Positions 10,178 to 22,328 of a stretch of DNA of 64,000 bases are shown here, piece by piece. The stretch is taken from the NCBI RefSeq assembly GCF_011386835.1, contig NC_088800.1, positions 56,883,439 to 56,947,438 of the forward strand. Reading direction: 5' to 3'. Position numbers and translations under genes: made by a program. Source of the DNA: Chrysemys picta bellii (Eukaryota > Chordata > Testudines > Emydidae). Under the pieces are notes generated by a model that ran no database searches, was not told where the DNA came from, and saw nothing but the letters and a program-made list of their open reading frames with translations. Numbering within the stretch: the first letter of the stretch is position 1; the number at the start of each line of letters is the position of its first letter.

Positions 10178-10790
10178 CCATTTGAAAAAAGATGTATTAG
10201 AATTGGAAAAGAAACAGAGAAGGGATTAGGGATATTGAACAGTGTCCATATAAGGACAAATCAAAAATACTGGAATTTTTCAGGTTGGAAAAGATAACTA
10301 ATGGGGGGAATGATAGAGGTCTATAAAATCATGACTGGGGTAGAGAAAGTAAATAAGGAAGTGTTATTTACCTCTTCACATAACACCAGAACCAGGGGTC
10401 ACCCAATAAAATTAACAAGCTGCAGGTTTAAAACTAACAAAAAAAGGAAGTCCTCTGTCACCCAATGCATAGTCACCCCCTGGAACTCATTTTTCCAGGG
10501 GGTGTCATGAAGGGCAAAAGCTTTACTGGGTTCAAAAAAGACTTAGATAAATTGATGGAGGAGAGGTCCATCAATGGCTATTAGCCAAGATAGTCAGGGA
10601 CACAACCCCATGCTCTGGGTGTCTTAAGCCTCTGACTGTCAGAAGCTGGAACTGGATGAAAGTGGATGGATCAGTCGATAACTGAACTGTCTGGCACTGG
10701 CCACTGTCAGAAGACAGGATACTGGGCTAGCTGGACCACTGGTCTGACCCAGTATGGCCTTCCTTAAGTTATTTGTTCCTATGCTCTTAT
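10178..10790 (+). mobile_element. CR1 LINE 3' end, sense
   Basis: It contains CTGTAGTTCTGGTTGCCCCA, GAGGTCTATAAAATCATGAC, CTCTTCACATAACACCAGA and ends with GGTCTGACCCAGTATGGCC, GTTCCTATGCTCTTA. This is the 3' terminal part of one CR1 subfamily; the copy ending near 37848 belongs to the same subfamily. Confidence 0.8.
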
Positions 10791-11395
10791 CGCATAGGAT
10801 GTTTTATAGCCAGCGCCCAGAGTCTGCCCACCATTCGTCTCTGCTCCCTAGCTGGGTGCACACTGCAACAGGGCCAATGGGCAGTGGGTCAGATGCAGTG
10901 TTTCAACCACTCTGCTAGGCTGCTACTGTCTCCCAAGCTCAGCTCTGTGCACTGGGGAATTTGGTTAGGGGACTGGAATCAGCACCCTGCAAGAGCCTGA
11001 GTGAAGGGAGATGCCTCGCCACCATAACAGGTTCAGGGAAAGGACCCAGGAATTCTCTCATGCAGCAGGGAGCACCTTGTAAGGGAACTGGGGCTGCCAT
11101 GCAGTGTAGGGCAAGGCTTTTCAATCCGTCTCGCAGCCTTCACAGCCCCACTCTCGACCCTCAGTCAGAGGAGCCTCGTTTGTGTTTTTTGCTGGAGGGC
11201 CTTGGCTTTGATCCGCTGCAGTTCTGCCATTTCAGACATTCCAGCACATTCATGACTGATCCTCCATTGGCCAGCATCGTGTGTGCCATCAGCACCAGTG
11301 CACAGAGCGTGTAAAACATGCCTGTTCTGAGTTAAGAGCATTTGACACACTCTTTGCTTTGGATGAGGAATAATACACAAGGGTTGGGGTAGGGG
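10791..11395. other. No recognisable feature
   Basis: About 600 bases without coding homology or repeat structure. Confidence 0.5.
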
Positions 11396-11399
11396 AGAA

Positions 11400-13220
11400 T
11401 CCGCTCCGAGTCACTACTGACAGATAAGGAGGAACGGATCACAGAACTAAAAATTAATGGTATCATAGGCACAAGTGATCATGACGGTGCAAACAGAATG
11501 TCAAGGCCAGTAATCTATATACTTGGTGCTTTGACAGGGCCAATTTCACAGAGCTGAAAACAATGATGAGTAAGGCTAAGATTTTGGCACAGGTATTTTT
11601 AGTAAAAGTAACAGACAGAATGTGGGCAATAAACAATAAATCATGCAAGCTGGAGCCCCACCGCCCAGGGCTGAAGTTGTGGAGGTCACACAAAATCATG
11701 GAATGCGTGTTCTCCCTGAGCCAAATCAGCTGGGAAGAAGAATTTAATGAGAAAAAGGTGAATTATAATTTAAAAATACCTCACTAGATGCTCAAAAAAC
11801 CACAATTCCATAATTGAGGAAGAAAGCTGTGCTGTTTAAAAAACCAACTTGGTTTAAAAAGGAATTGAGGGTAGTAGTAAACAATGAAAAGATAATATAT
11901 AACACATGGAAGAAGAGGGAAATTGATAGTAATGAATATAAATCAGAGACTAAGAATGGTAGAAAATTGATAAGGGAAGCCAAGGGATACAAGAGAACTC
12001 TATTGCCAGCAGAGTTAAGGACAAAAAGGAGTTTTTAGATATATTAAGAACAAAAAGAATCCTGACAATCGTATTGGTCCATTACAAGATGGAAATGGAA
12101 GAATTATCAATAATAATGCAGAATAGTTCAATAAATATTTCTGTTGTGTATTTGGGGAAAAAACATGATGTAGTCTCATCATATGATCATAACACTCTTT
12201 CCATTCCACTAGTATCTCAGGAGGATGTTAAAACAGCAGCTACTAAAGTTAAATATTTTTAAATCAGCGGGTTCAGATAACTTGCATCCAAGGAGCTCGC
12301 TGGACTGTTAATATTGATTTCCAATAAACCTTGAAACACTGGGGAAGTTCCAGAAGACTGGAAAAAGGCTAATTTTGTGCCAATATTTAAAAAGGGTAAA
12401 CAGTATGATCTGGGTAATTATAGGCCTGTCAGTCTGACATTGACCCAGGCAATATAATGGAGCAGCTGATTTAGGACTTGATTAATAAAGAACTAAAGGA
12501 GGCTAATGTAATTAATGTCAATCAATGTGGGTTTATAGAAAATAGATCCTGTCAAACTAATTTGATATATCCTTTTTGATGAGATTACAAGCTTTGATAA
12601 TAAAGGTGACAGTATTGATGTAATGTACTAAGATTTTTGTAAGGTTTTTGACTTGGTGCCACGTGACATTTTTAATAAAACAATCTAGAATGATATAAAA
12701 TTAACATGATGGCACACATTAAATGGATTAAAAACTGGCTAACTGATAGATCTCAAATGTAACTGTCAGTGGGAACTCATCAAGCGGGTCTGTTTCCAAT
12801 GGGGTACCACAGGGATTGGTTCTTGGCCCTGTGCTATTTAACATGTTAATGACCTAGAAGAAAACATAAAATAATTACTGATAGTTTGCAGATGACACAA
12901 AAATTGTGGAGTAATAAATAATGAAGAGGACAAGTCACTGATTCAGAGTGATCTGGATCACTTGGTAAACTGGGTGCAAATAAACAATACACATTTTAAT
13001 ATGGTTACAAAGAATGAAGGTCATACTTACAGGATGGGGAACTCCATCCTGGGAAGCAGTGACTCCGAAAAAGATTTGGGGATTATAGTGGATCATCAGC
13101 TGTGGCCAAAAGAGCTAATGCGATATTGGGATGCATAAACAAGGTAATCTCAAGTAGGAGTAGAACGGTTTCTTACCTTTGTATTTAGCAGTGGTGTGAC
13201 CACTGCTGGAGTATTATCTA
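11400..13220 (+). mobile_element. CR1 LINE, sense, 5'-truncated and degraded
   Basis: The sequence follows CR1 ORF2 from its middle into the reverse transcriptase. GGTTCAGATAACTTGCATCC corresponds to the GPDNLHP block, TGGGTAATTATAGGCCTGTC to the GNYRPVS block, and GTTTGCAGATGACACAAAAA to the FADDTK catalytic block near 12885-12905. Stops and frameshifts interrupt all frames. It is cut at 13220 by a different repeat. Confidence 0.8.
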
Positions 13221-13221
13221 G

Positions 13222-13470
13222 TTGTGATGGTCCCTATTGTATTCCGCTGAGGGTTATGCATGAGCACCATGCGTCCGGAGCTGGATAATTTGAAAGTAGT
13301 GTCTGTTAGTCCACACCGTGTGCCTTGGCTTGCCTCGTTCTTCTGTCTGAGGTCATAAAGGGTGGGGCGGATTGACCGCATCTCCAGTTCCTTCTCAACA
13401 TTGCATGGTCCAGGTTGGAACTTTCTGTCCTCATCTCTGACACACTTTAAAATAAGATAGTTGTACATAG
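13222..13470 (-). mobile_element. LTR/DIRS-like retroelement fragment, minus orientation
   Basis: Read on the minus strand, it translates in part to KELEMRSIRPTLYDLRQKN. The same conceptual string (KELEMRSVRPALYDLGRKH) occurs on the plus strand at 15207-15263. The pair is therefore an inverted repeat around 13470-15060. Both carry a GGAATACA..AGGGACCA motif. Class uncertain; it is probably the terminal repeat or flank of a tyrosine-recombinase (DIRS-like) or LTR element. Confidence 0.5.
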
Positions 13471-13539
13471 TTTTGAGAGTTTTATAGTAGTTTTACCAGT
13501 TTATTGTAGTTTTATCATAGTTTTAGTGATGAGTTTAGA

Positions 13540-13862
13540 TAGATTGGGGGGGAAGGGGTTGTTTTCTTCACATCCTTCCCGCCCCTCCCAGGACTTGCGA
13601 GCGGGTACTGAACTATGCCCAGGATGCTGGGCTTCATACTCTGCGCCTCCTGTCCACGCTCCTTGGTCAACAGTGAATGCCAATGCTGTCTCTACTGCTT
13701 GGGAGAAGCTCACGTTGCATCCAGGTGCAGTATTTGCCAATCCTTCCCCAGCTGCAAACCAAGAAGACTGAGTTCAATGCCTCTGGAAGCACCTCATGGA
13801 GCTTGCCATGAGGCCTCACTCAGACCCAGGCTGGTGAAACCCCCTCCCTCCCCTTGTAATCC
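13540..13862 (+). pseudogene. Gag-like zinc-knuckle fragment of a DIRS-like retroelement
   Basis: The + strand frame from 13615 shows CASCPRSLVNSECQC followed by CLGEAHVASRCSICQSF. This C-x2-C ... C-x2-C pattern around CLGEAH is like the gag proteins of DIRS-type retroelements. A second, frame-broken copy of the same block lies at about 62560-62760. Assignment is by motif only. The fragment is cut by the hAT MITE at 13870. Confidence 0.45.
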
Positions 13863-13869
13863 TCTAGAC

Positions 13870-14519
13870 CAGGGGTCGGCAATCTTTCAAAGAAGAGCCG
13901 TGTATTTTTTTTTTTTTTTTTTTGGTCTTTGACCAAAATATTTTGAGCGCCTCATCACGTGCAAAGCTACTTGTAGAGTTAGAATTTATCAGCTAATAAT
14001 AATTGAACATATTAAAGTTATTACTACTCACTAATACTTTTAATGCGACTTCTGCTGTTTGAGTTTGAATATAAACAGGAGGGGGCTCTGGGCTGGGGCA
14101 GGGGATTGGGGTGCAGGAGGGGGTGCAGGGTCTACGAGGGAGTTTGGGTGCAGGAGGGGGTTCTGACCTGGGGCAGGGGGTTGGGGTGCGAGCGGGTGTG
14201 CGAGGTGCAGGCTCTGGCCGGGAGACATACCACAGGCGTACCACACTCTGCGCGCCTCCATCCCCAGCACTGTCCTCACAACTCCCATTGGCCAGGAACC
14301 GGCCAATGGGAGCTGCGGGGGCAGTGCTTGCGGGTGCGGACAGCACATGGAGACCTGCTGCCACCCTCCCTGCAAGGGGTGCGCAGAGATGTGCCAGCCG
14401 CTTCCGCTGGCCGGGAGCTGCCTGTGGTAAATGCCTCCTGGTCAGAGCCTGCACCTCGCTTCCCCTCAAAAAACTGCCCACAAGGGAGCAGCCAAAGAGC
14501 CACAGGTTGCTGACCCCTG
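13870..14519. mobile_element. hAT MITE with CCAAT hairpin, 650 bp
   Basis: Termini CAGGGGTCGGCAATCTTTC and CAGGTTGCTGACCCCTG. Near the left end lies a run of about 20 T. The interior is G-rich with CTCCCATTGGCC opposed to GGCCAATGGGAGC at about 14282-14314. The flanks are CTCTAGAC and CTAAATGG and do not match, so the target duplication has decayed or the ends are displaced. Confidence 0.75.
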
Positions 14520-14610
14520 CTAAATGGATTTTGGGTTGCATTAAACTCTGCTACCAACTGTCAAGCCTACCTCCCCCCACAGATGTGCGAGCTCACTCCT
14601 GGAGATCTCA

Positions 14611-14859
14611 GGGCTAGTCTACACTGGCAGCGCTTTAACGTGCCTTGTATGGTCACGGCGCTGCTCTCTCCCAGTGCTCTAAAAAAACCCACCTCCACGA
14701 GAGGAGTAGCTATCAGTGCTGGGAGCACGGCTCCCAGCACTAGTGCCCTGTCTACACTGGTGCTTTACAGCGCTGAAACTTGCTGCGCTCAGGGAGATGT
14801 TTTTTCACACCCTGAGTGAGAAAGTTGCAGCGCTGTGAATTGCCAGTGTAGACAAGCCC
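14611..14859. mobile_element. Harbinger-like MITE with TCA target duplication
   Basis: Left end GGGCTAGTCTACACTGGCAG and right end TGCCAGTGTAGACAAGCCC are inverted over about 19 bases. CAGCGCT motifs repeat subterminally on both sides. TCA flanks both ends (14608-14610 and 14860-14862). Confidence 0.7.
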
Positions 14860-15065
14860 TCAGGCTTCAACCATGGCCTCCCTTCAGGATGTGCTATTTA
14901 TGGACATATGTAGAGCTGCCACATGGCATTCTTTGCACTCCTTTTCAGGGCACAATTCCTTAGTACAGGACTCGGCAATGGAGGCCTTCTTCGGTATTGC
15001 AGTTCTCCGCATGACCATCCCATCCATCCATCATCCTTGCACTCTCCCCCGACTTAGTCTGCTTG

Positions 15066-15420
15066 TTAATCACCTTCAGCGGAATACAATAGGGACCATC
15101 ACTTGAAGAGGAGGAGGTTACTTGCTTCTAACTGGGGTTCTTCACGATGTCTGATCTCTATCTCGCTGCTTTCCCTCCTTCTCCTCTGCTATGGATCTGT
15201 CTGGTTAGCAGAGGAGAAGGAACTGGAGATGCGGTCAGTCCGCCCTGCCCTTTATGACCTTGGACGAAAGCATGAGGTGGGCCAGGGCGCACATGTCGGA
15301 CCAGTGAATGCTACTTTCAAATTCTCTGGCTCTGAATGCATGGTGTGCATGCATGACCTTCTGTGGAATACAGATAGGGACCACACATCTACAAGAACCT
15401 TCACCTACAGGTAAGTAACC
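15066..15420 (+). mobile_element. LTR/DIRS-like retroelement fragments, two partial tandem copies
   Basis: GCGGAATACAATAGGGACCA at 15079 and GTGGAATACAGATAGGGACC at 15363 mark two same-direction copies. Both are followed by gaggttactt/taacctcctc-type sequence. The second contains the KELEMRSVRPALYDLG conceptual string that is inverted relative to 13222-13470. Coding capacity is negligible. Confidence 0.45.
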
Positions 15421-15439
15421 TCCTCTCATGTGCCTTGTT

Positions 15440-15785
15440 GATTTTTGTTATCATTTTAATCAGAAGTTATTGTGGTAATAAATTAAACTCTTTATGGAAG
15501 TCTGAGTGTTTTTAACAGCATAGTTACCTTTATCAGCCAAACTTGTAATCTCAACTGTCAAGTTTGTTTTTACAAGACCTATTTTCAATAAAACCATGTT
15601 GATTGGCATTAATTACACAACCATCTTTTAGTTCTTTATTAATAGTCTGATATCAGTCCCAGGCAAAGTAATGGAACAGCTGAAAAAAGAACAGGCCCTT
15701 AGTTACTCAGGTCATCCAGTTTACCGTTTTTAAATATCATCACAACTTTAGCTTTCTTGCAGCCTTTGGCAACTTACTGTTCCTT
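15440..15785 (-). mobile_element. CR1 LINE fragment, antisense, left part
   Basis: CAGCCAAACTTGTAATCTCA, AATAAAACCATGTTGATTGG and GGTCATCCAGTTTACCG are antisense CR1 reverse-transcriptase landmarks. The same element continues at 16684-17010, so the LINE at 15790-16680 is nested in it. Confidence 0.65.
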
Positions 15786-15789
15786 CTCT

Positions 15790-16682
15790 CTTCTTCGATT
15801 CCTGTCCATCAGCTCCACAGTGACAACAGAACCTAATGAAGTCTGTCCACTATTTTCTCTCTTGCACCAGTTTCAGGGCTTCATGCATCTTTAATGCTTT
15901 TTGTTCTATTTCATTCTTCACTGTATCTATCCAATGCATCCTCAGTCTTCCTCTATTTCTAGTTCCTTGCACTCCGGTATATATCGCCAGGTATGGTACG
16001 CTTTCTGGGTCCATTCTTGACACATGTCCAAACTATCACATTCATCTTTCTTCACTCTCTTGTAACAGCATTGCTTCTTGCCCTAGCCATTTTCTTCATT
16101 TTTTTATTTTCTTCAGTCGTGAAACTCTCAGTATTCCCTTCAGTCAGTTCACTTCTGCAGCCAAAATCTTTCGTTCATTGGCTGTTCCTGTACTCCAGCA
16201 TTCTGACCCATGCAGCAGTATTGGCATGGCAGTTGTCTCATAGACACTGATTTTTGTATTTATTGAAATGTCTTTAGCTTTCTAGATCTTGTGGAGTTTG
16301 CCGAATGCAGTAGTGGCTATTCTGAAACTTTTTATGTCAACTTCACAATTCCCATTCTTTGATACTGCTCCTCCAAGGTGGACTACTTTTTCAAATTAGT
16401 ATTCTAGTTCTTTATCTCAGAGTTTGATTTGTACCTCTTTCTCTTTGTCTTCCAATTGCCATAATTTTTGTCTTCTCCATGCTGCTCTTCAATCTGAGTT
16501 TTTTGCTTTCCCATTCTACCTTGTCAGTTGTTTTTTGTAAATCCTCCTTGGTCAATGCTGTGAGGTCAATATTGTCTGTGAATATAAGGTTATGCACTGT
16601 CCTACTTCATAACATGACTCCTCCTGCTTCATCTTTCAGTGCTACAGCCATTACTGCTTCCAGTATTAAATGAACAAATTGA
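15790..16682 (-). mobile_element. Non-CR1 LINE (RTE-like) fragment, antisense, nested in CR1
   Basis: On the minus strand, FTDNIDLTALTKEDLQKTTD followed by SSMEKTKIMAIGRQ matches the catalytic palm (F-A-D-D-I) and the following K-T-K block of RTE-like reverse transcriptases; the second catalytic D is N here. Distal sequence (15836-16240) reads antisense to a basic C-terminal part of the same type. Stops are frequent, so it is dead. Confidence 0.6.
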
Positions 16683-16683
16683 A

Positions 16684-17010
16684 CTAATTCCGCCAGGATT
16701 CATTAAATATTAACACCAACAGTCTGGACACTTCCTTGGTGAACTCTTTTAAAATTCCTGGGTGCAAGTTATCAGGGCCTGATGGTTTAAAAATATTTAA
16801 CATCAGTAGATGCCATATAGCATCCTCCTTAGTTGGAATGGAAAGTATTTCACCATCAGATGATATGAGCACATCATCCAGCTTCTTTGCAAATGCAGAA
16901 CAGAAATATTTATAGAACACTTCTGTCTCGTTTGCCTCGTTGATAATGTTACCATTTTCATGTAGTGTACAATTGTCAGGATTCCTTTTCTTGTTGTTGT
17001 TCATTTACAG
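16684..17010 (-). pseudogene. CR1 ORF2 fragment, antisense
   Basis: The minus strand encodes FKPSGPDNLHPGILKEFTKE, the CR1 block just upstream of the reverse transcriptase, within about 106 open codons. It is the upstream continuation of 15440-15785. Confidence 0.8.
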
Positions 17011-17507
17011 TAGCACTCATTGTGTGCGGGGTGCTCACCAACACTTGAGGAGGAAGTCCCTGTTCTGAGAACTTCATAATATGATGACAGAAGTCAAGAG
17101 AAAGGAAATAACAATTGGCTGCTTATATACAAATCAGCAAGTTTCACTATGGGCAGCATGGCAGAGGTAAATCCTTTAAAGGGTCTTATGTGGGTAGGAT
17201 AGGGCCTTAAGCCCAGACAGGTCGGACCATGCATAGGGGACTGCATGGAAGAAGGCAGGGAGGTGTTTGGGAATCTGAGTAAGTGGTGGGTGAGTTTGGG
17301 AGCATTGGTAGAGTGGAGGGGACACACATTTGCTGTTGCTCCATTTAAAATGCTCCTTCTTGTTGTGCCTAACCTAGGGTGAGGGTTGCTGCAGTGGAGC
17401 TTGTTTGTAGGACTCTAAAGGTTTAGGATTTGGTGATTGTTTGTGGCTGGGCATCTCCTTCAGGATCAGTGCCTTCTCATGGCTCATCTGATCTCTCTTG
17501 ATAGATA

Positions 17508-17706
17508 CACTTCTACCCCGATATAATGCTGTCCTCGGGAGCCAAAAAATCTTACCGCGTTATAGGTGAAACTGCATTATATCGAACTTGCCTTGATCTG
17601 CCGGAGTGCACAGCCTCTCTCCCCCCCTCTTCCCCTGGAGCACTGCTTTACCGGGTTATAGCCGAATTCGTGTTATATCGGGTTGTGTTATATTGGGGTA
17701 GAGGTG
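17508..17706. mobile_element. Mariner-type MITE, 199 bp
   Basis: Left end CACTTCTACCCCGATATAA and right end TTATATTGGGGTAGAGGTG are inverted over 19 bases with two mismatches. TA flanks both sides (17506-17507 and 17707-17708). Internal TTATA/TATAA motifs recur. Non-coding. Confidence 0.85.
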
Positions 17707-17708
17707 TA

Positions 17709-20700
17709 TTGTGATTCTAGTTTGTACTGGCAATAAGTATAAATGAATATGAGAAGTTCCTCTCAGATATTTTAGCACTTGAGAAATTCTTGAAGTTAGC
17801 TGTGCAGTATGTATCAGTGAAATGGCTAACTGACATGAGGGACTGTAAGTTAAAGCGGCACTAATAGAACACTGCAGCTGTATGAAACCCAGCTGTCTGA
17901 AAGCCTGGGAATTCAGAGTCATGGTTGCAGTGAATGTGGAAGCCTCTGAAAGCCAGGACGTTCAAAATGATGCTTGCATTCCTGGATCCCTTATCCATGC
18001 TGCCGACCTCTCTTCTAATGATTCAGCTGCAGAGCCTTGTGAGATATCCAGTCAGTGTGTAGTTTGGGTGGTGGATGATGTAAATTGAGACCTTTGATTC
18101 ATAGTGGAACTATGATTGAGACTGTGTTGTATCGGGCTGTAAATGGAGGGATGGGGGGAGAGGATGACGTGCAGGAGTGTCTGGTGGGGTCCATGGCCTA
18201 TGTGTATGTGGGGGTGTCTGAATGAACAGTATTGGAGTAGTGGTATTTCCAGTGTGAGTCAGACCCACCATCTCTTTGCTGCTAATCGTTTTCTGACTTC
18301 CAGGTACTGACACAATTCTGCATAAGATGCTTTACGCTACAAAGATTTGCTTCCATAGCTATATTGGTTAGGAGTGTGAAGAAAATTACCTCACTACTCG
18401 ATATAGCTATGCCAGCATAAGCCCTAGTGTAGATGCAGTTATACTGGCAAAGAAGTCTTTTGGAGAACTAGTTTAATCTATACTGGCAGCAGTTCTTTTG
18501 CCTGTATAAGCTGCCTCCCCCACTGTGGGAGGGAGTTTGCTGGTATAGTGTTACTGGATAACCTATACTAGGAAACCTTTAGTGTAGAGCACTGGTTCTT
18601 AACCTTTACTGCAGCCTGCACCCCTTTGGTTCTCAAAAATATGTTCTTGCACCTCTTATCAAAAATCGTTGAAGTAGCTCAGTTCTTTAAACCTAGATTT
18701 TTGTTGTTTTGTTTCTGGCAGCGAAAACCAAAAATCTCAACTAGGCAGGCAAAAATTTTCAGTAAAATCCCCAAATTTTTGCCTGACCAGCCAGAATTGT
18801 ATGATTTCCAGTTGTTGAAAACAAAAACAAAATCCCAAAAAAGCAAAATTTTTCATTTGTTGACATTTTTCACAAGGAAAGAGCTGATTTCCCAACCATC
18901 TCTAATATGTAGCAAATTGCAAGGTTTTATGAACCTGACACACAAACGTGCACCCGTACCCTCATGTACCCATCCTATTAAATTACACACATTCCTCTCC
19001 ATGTGCTCATGAACTTCCACTCAATTACATTTGTACCCCCTCTCACTCAACCATAGTTCTGTTCCCCGGGTAATACGTCTGCTGTGGCATCTCCGGTAGT
19101 ATGCACCATATGTGCCACCCAGAGCGAGTGTGCAGGAATGCTTTGCTCCCACATACTGAGTGCTCTCAAATTCCCCAACCCGTGACATGCAGTGAGGAAA
19201 GCAGGAGCTGCAGCACTGGGGCCTTGGAGCTGGAAATGGAGTGAGCGCCTCACCGCAAGCAGAATGCTGGGTTTGCCCTTGGTGAGTGCCTTGCCTCCCC
19301 TCTCCTAACCCCTCCCAGGCTGGCAGGACTGCTTCCTCTTCCCCTCCTGTTTTGTCATTCAGGATGGAGGATGCTCTAAGAGTCTAAGGGCAACAATGAC
19401 CAGTTGGACAGGCCATGTGGAAGGCAGCCAAGTCTGTAGTAGCAGGGAAACAGCTCTGCCTGAGGAAGGAGGGCTTTGAAATTGAAATGAGACCTTTACC
19501 CAAGCACTCCTGCCAGGGTCTCTTACCCCAGTTAGCTCATTAGGGAACTCCTAAGGGAAATCCCCTGCTTTCCTGAGGGCATTGGAATGAGGGGAGCATG
19601 CCCGAGAAGAGGGCAGAGCTGGACCCCTTGGCAGTGAGGGAAGGACCTAGTGATGGGATTTGGCTGGACACGGTGATGTAGCAGGGAGGCTGATCCCGGA
19701 CAGGCTGCAAAAGAGCCAGGCTCTGGAATGCTGCTGACTCGGGAGCTTTGCTCTGGTTTTAATTGTGGTTTTGCTTTTACCTGTTCTTCCATTTTCTCTT
19801 ATTTCTGGGTGGAGAGTTGTAAGGTTTACAGACCCAGCTAGGAGTTGCCAGGTTCAACAGGCCCAATTCATCCTCCGGAATAATGCCACTGACTGCATCC
19901 CATGGAGCTACACTGGGGCACCATCTGGTTCGAGGACTGTACAGGCTCAATGACTCCGCTTGTGTTAGTGAAAGTGTGGGCTCTGTGCTGGTTCTCTGCT
20001 GTCTCCCACACTTCCAGGAGCTATCTGGTCTCTTCGGTACCAGGGGCTCTGGCATGGGACATCCCCTTCTGACCAGGATTTGAGAGACTCCATCCCAGGT
20101 TTACAGTGAGCCCAGTGCATAATGGGACAGGATTTTCAGAGCTCGTTAACAGCCATGTGAGTATGCATGCCGTGAGCAGCAGATCTCACAGTTAGACACC
20201 ACTGTGAGCTCCGTAAGTGACATGACTGAAGGAGTACACAGTAACAGGATATGACACAATGGTCGGCTGAGCAAAAGCAGACCATATAGCTCCGGAAGAG
20301 ACATATGGAGTGTAATGGTGATGAAATCTATAGGGTTCTATGGAAATTACTCTAACTTGTAGCCTTTAAAGGGAAGAAGTGTCTTTCCATGGAATTGTTA
20401 TCCAGTAGAGAATAAGATTGGTTTAGAAATTCTACAGCAAGGTTTTCATTCTGTTTGGTTCGCTAGAGACTTTTCTAGAAGTGGCCTTTGCCTGAGGCTC
20501 TCTGGACTTAACCACCTACTCTAGGATTTAACTCACTAACTCCTACCCCTTGTTGGGTTGTGTCACTGATGTGGCAGATTTCAGTTTTATGCTTTCCCCA
20601 ATGACTGCTTCACTTTGGCCTAGGGATCCTTAAAGCATCTTACCTCGAGAAACTGTGTGCCTTAAAGCTCACAAGCAGAATTTGTGTGTTTCATTACCAT

Positions 20701-22320
20701 AAGTGCATTTGCAATTGACCAGCTGAGTGAATGCAACGAATATTCTCTAAGTGTGTGCACAGTTGTGGTAACTGTGTTCAAGTTGTTTACATGGATTCCT
20801 GAAAATGTGACCCTTTTCCAGTATATTGGGTCCAAGATCTGCACAGAACTGTTTGGTGACCTGGCGAGAGGCAGGTGTTAAAAATCCCTGTAATCTAGAG
20901 TTTACTCGTCTAGAATGGTTGCTCAGGAGAGAAGTTGCCCACTAGCACTTTACATTGTGTTTAGCATCTTGGACTGGCTGGGCAAAGTGACATTCTTGGG
21001 AGGTGGGGCTTACAGTTCTCCAACAAATGGTGGAAGTGGGGCAGCTTGGGAGGGGTACCTGCTTTCCCAGTACAGCCAGGAGCGATCCCTCTTAGACACA
21101 CCCCTCCCTTACTGGGCTTCAGAGCCTGAGTGGGAATGTCTCTATGCTGCTATTTTTAGCACAATAGCATGAGGCCCATGAGCATGAGTCTGTAGACCCG
21201 GGCTCTTAGATTCACTGCCATGTTTTTTTGTTGTTGGTGGTGGTTTTTTTGCGGTGTAGACATACCCTTGGTAGCAGGAACTCTCTCATTTTACAGGGCA
21301 CTCTCTCATAGTTGCCAACGCTCCTGATTTTATCGCCAGTCTGGTGAGATTTGGTGCTTCACTGAAAGTCCCAGCTGCTGGAGTCCAGCTATTACCTGAC
21401 AATCTTAGCTTTTTAAAAAAAAAAAACAAAAACTTTATAGCCCTCCTGTGTACAGAAAAAAGCTTGGAAACGTGGACCCTAAATGTTTCCATTCAAGAAG
21501 GGAAGTACAAAGAGCTCAGTGGTTTTTTTGTTTTTGTTTTTAAATATCTTGATTTTTTGGGGGGCCTGACTCATGATTTTTGAATGCTTGGGACTGGTGA
21601 TGCTTCCCTCTGCATGGGCCCTTCTTTATTAAAGGCAAACATGCGAAGTTCCCTCTGTGACCATCATCACTGGGAGAGAAGTGAAGGCGGCTGCTCACAT
21701 CAGCCTTTCACTTAGACTCCTAGCTCTCTGAGGTCGCTGCAGTCTGCTGACCAGGCTGCGCCACTGTCTCTTCTCTGGAGAGTGCACCCCAGCATACACA
21801 GAAATGCTTTCCTCTCCAGAGTGACTGGAAAAAACAGCTGTATTCTTCAGTCCCTGGATGGGCCAGCTATGGCTGACAATGAGAAGGATAGGGTGTTCCC
21901 ACGTGCAGTGCAGGGCGCACACACTGAAACATTGTTGGGCTCACAATGCCTGACAGAGATGTTTCTGGCGAGTATGAAAAAAGGAACCATTTGCCCCAAC
22001 CCAGGAAATATTTACATCTTTCTGCAGGTTAATTTCTCATGAGAAAGAGTTTCATTCTCCAAGCTGGAAACTCTGGGACCCCGGCACTAGTAACAATGCC
22101 ATGCACCAGCAGCTCAGCCCTGCATTGAGCTTGCAACCACTGAGGTCAAGTGAATCCTGGGGACGGGAATGTGGGCTGATCCCAGAGCCTGGGATCCCGT
22201 TAGTCAGGAAAATTTCTTCTGAATGGTTAGTTTGTAAAAGTTATAGAGAACTACTTCAAATAGAGGCTCATAAAGGGGAATGCTAGGCAACTTTTAATTA
22301 TAAGCATCAGTCTGCACTCC
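17709..22320. other. No gene; weak repeat traces
   Basis: 18300-18590 has MITE-like palindromic traces (TAGTGTAGATGCAG, TTTAGTGTAGAGCA). At 18595, CACTGGTTCTTAACCTTTAC looks like a hAT left terminus without a partner. 19060-22320 shows nothing recognisable. No splice-bounded conserved coding was seen. Confidence 0.5.
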
Positions 22321-22328
22321 ACCTATAA

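Noticed and set aside
13870..14527. 8-bp target duplication for the MITE at 13870
   Set aside because: The flanks CTCTAGAC and CTAAATGG do not match beyond chance, so no duplication is claimed.
14043..14617. Open frames of 150-180 codons on both strands
   Set aside because: They overlap a hAT MITE interior and have no family resemblance.
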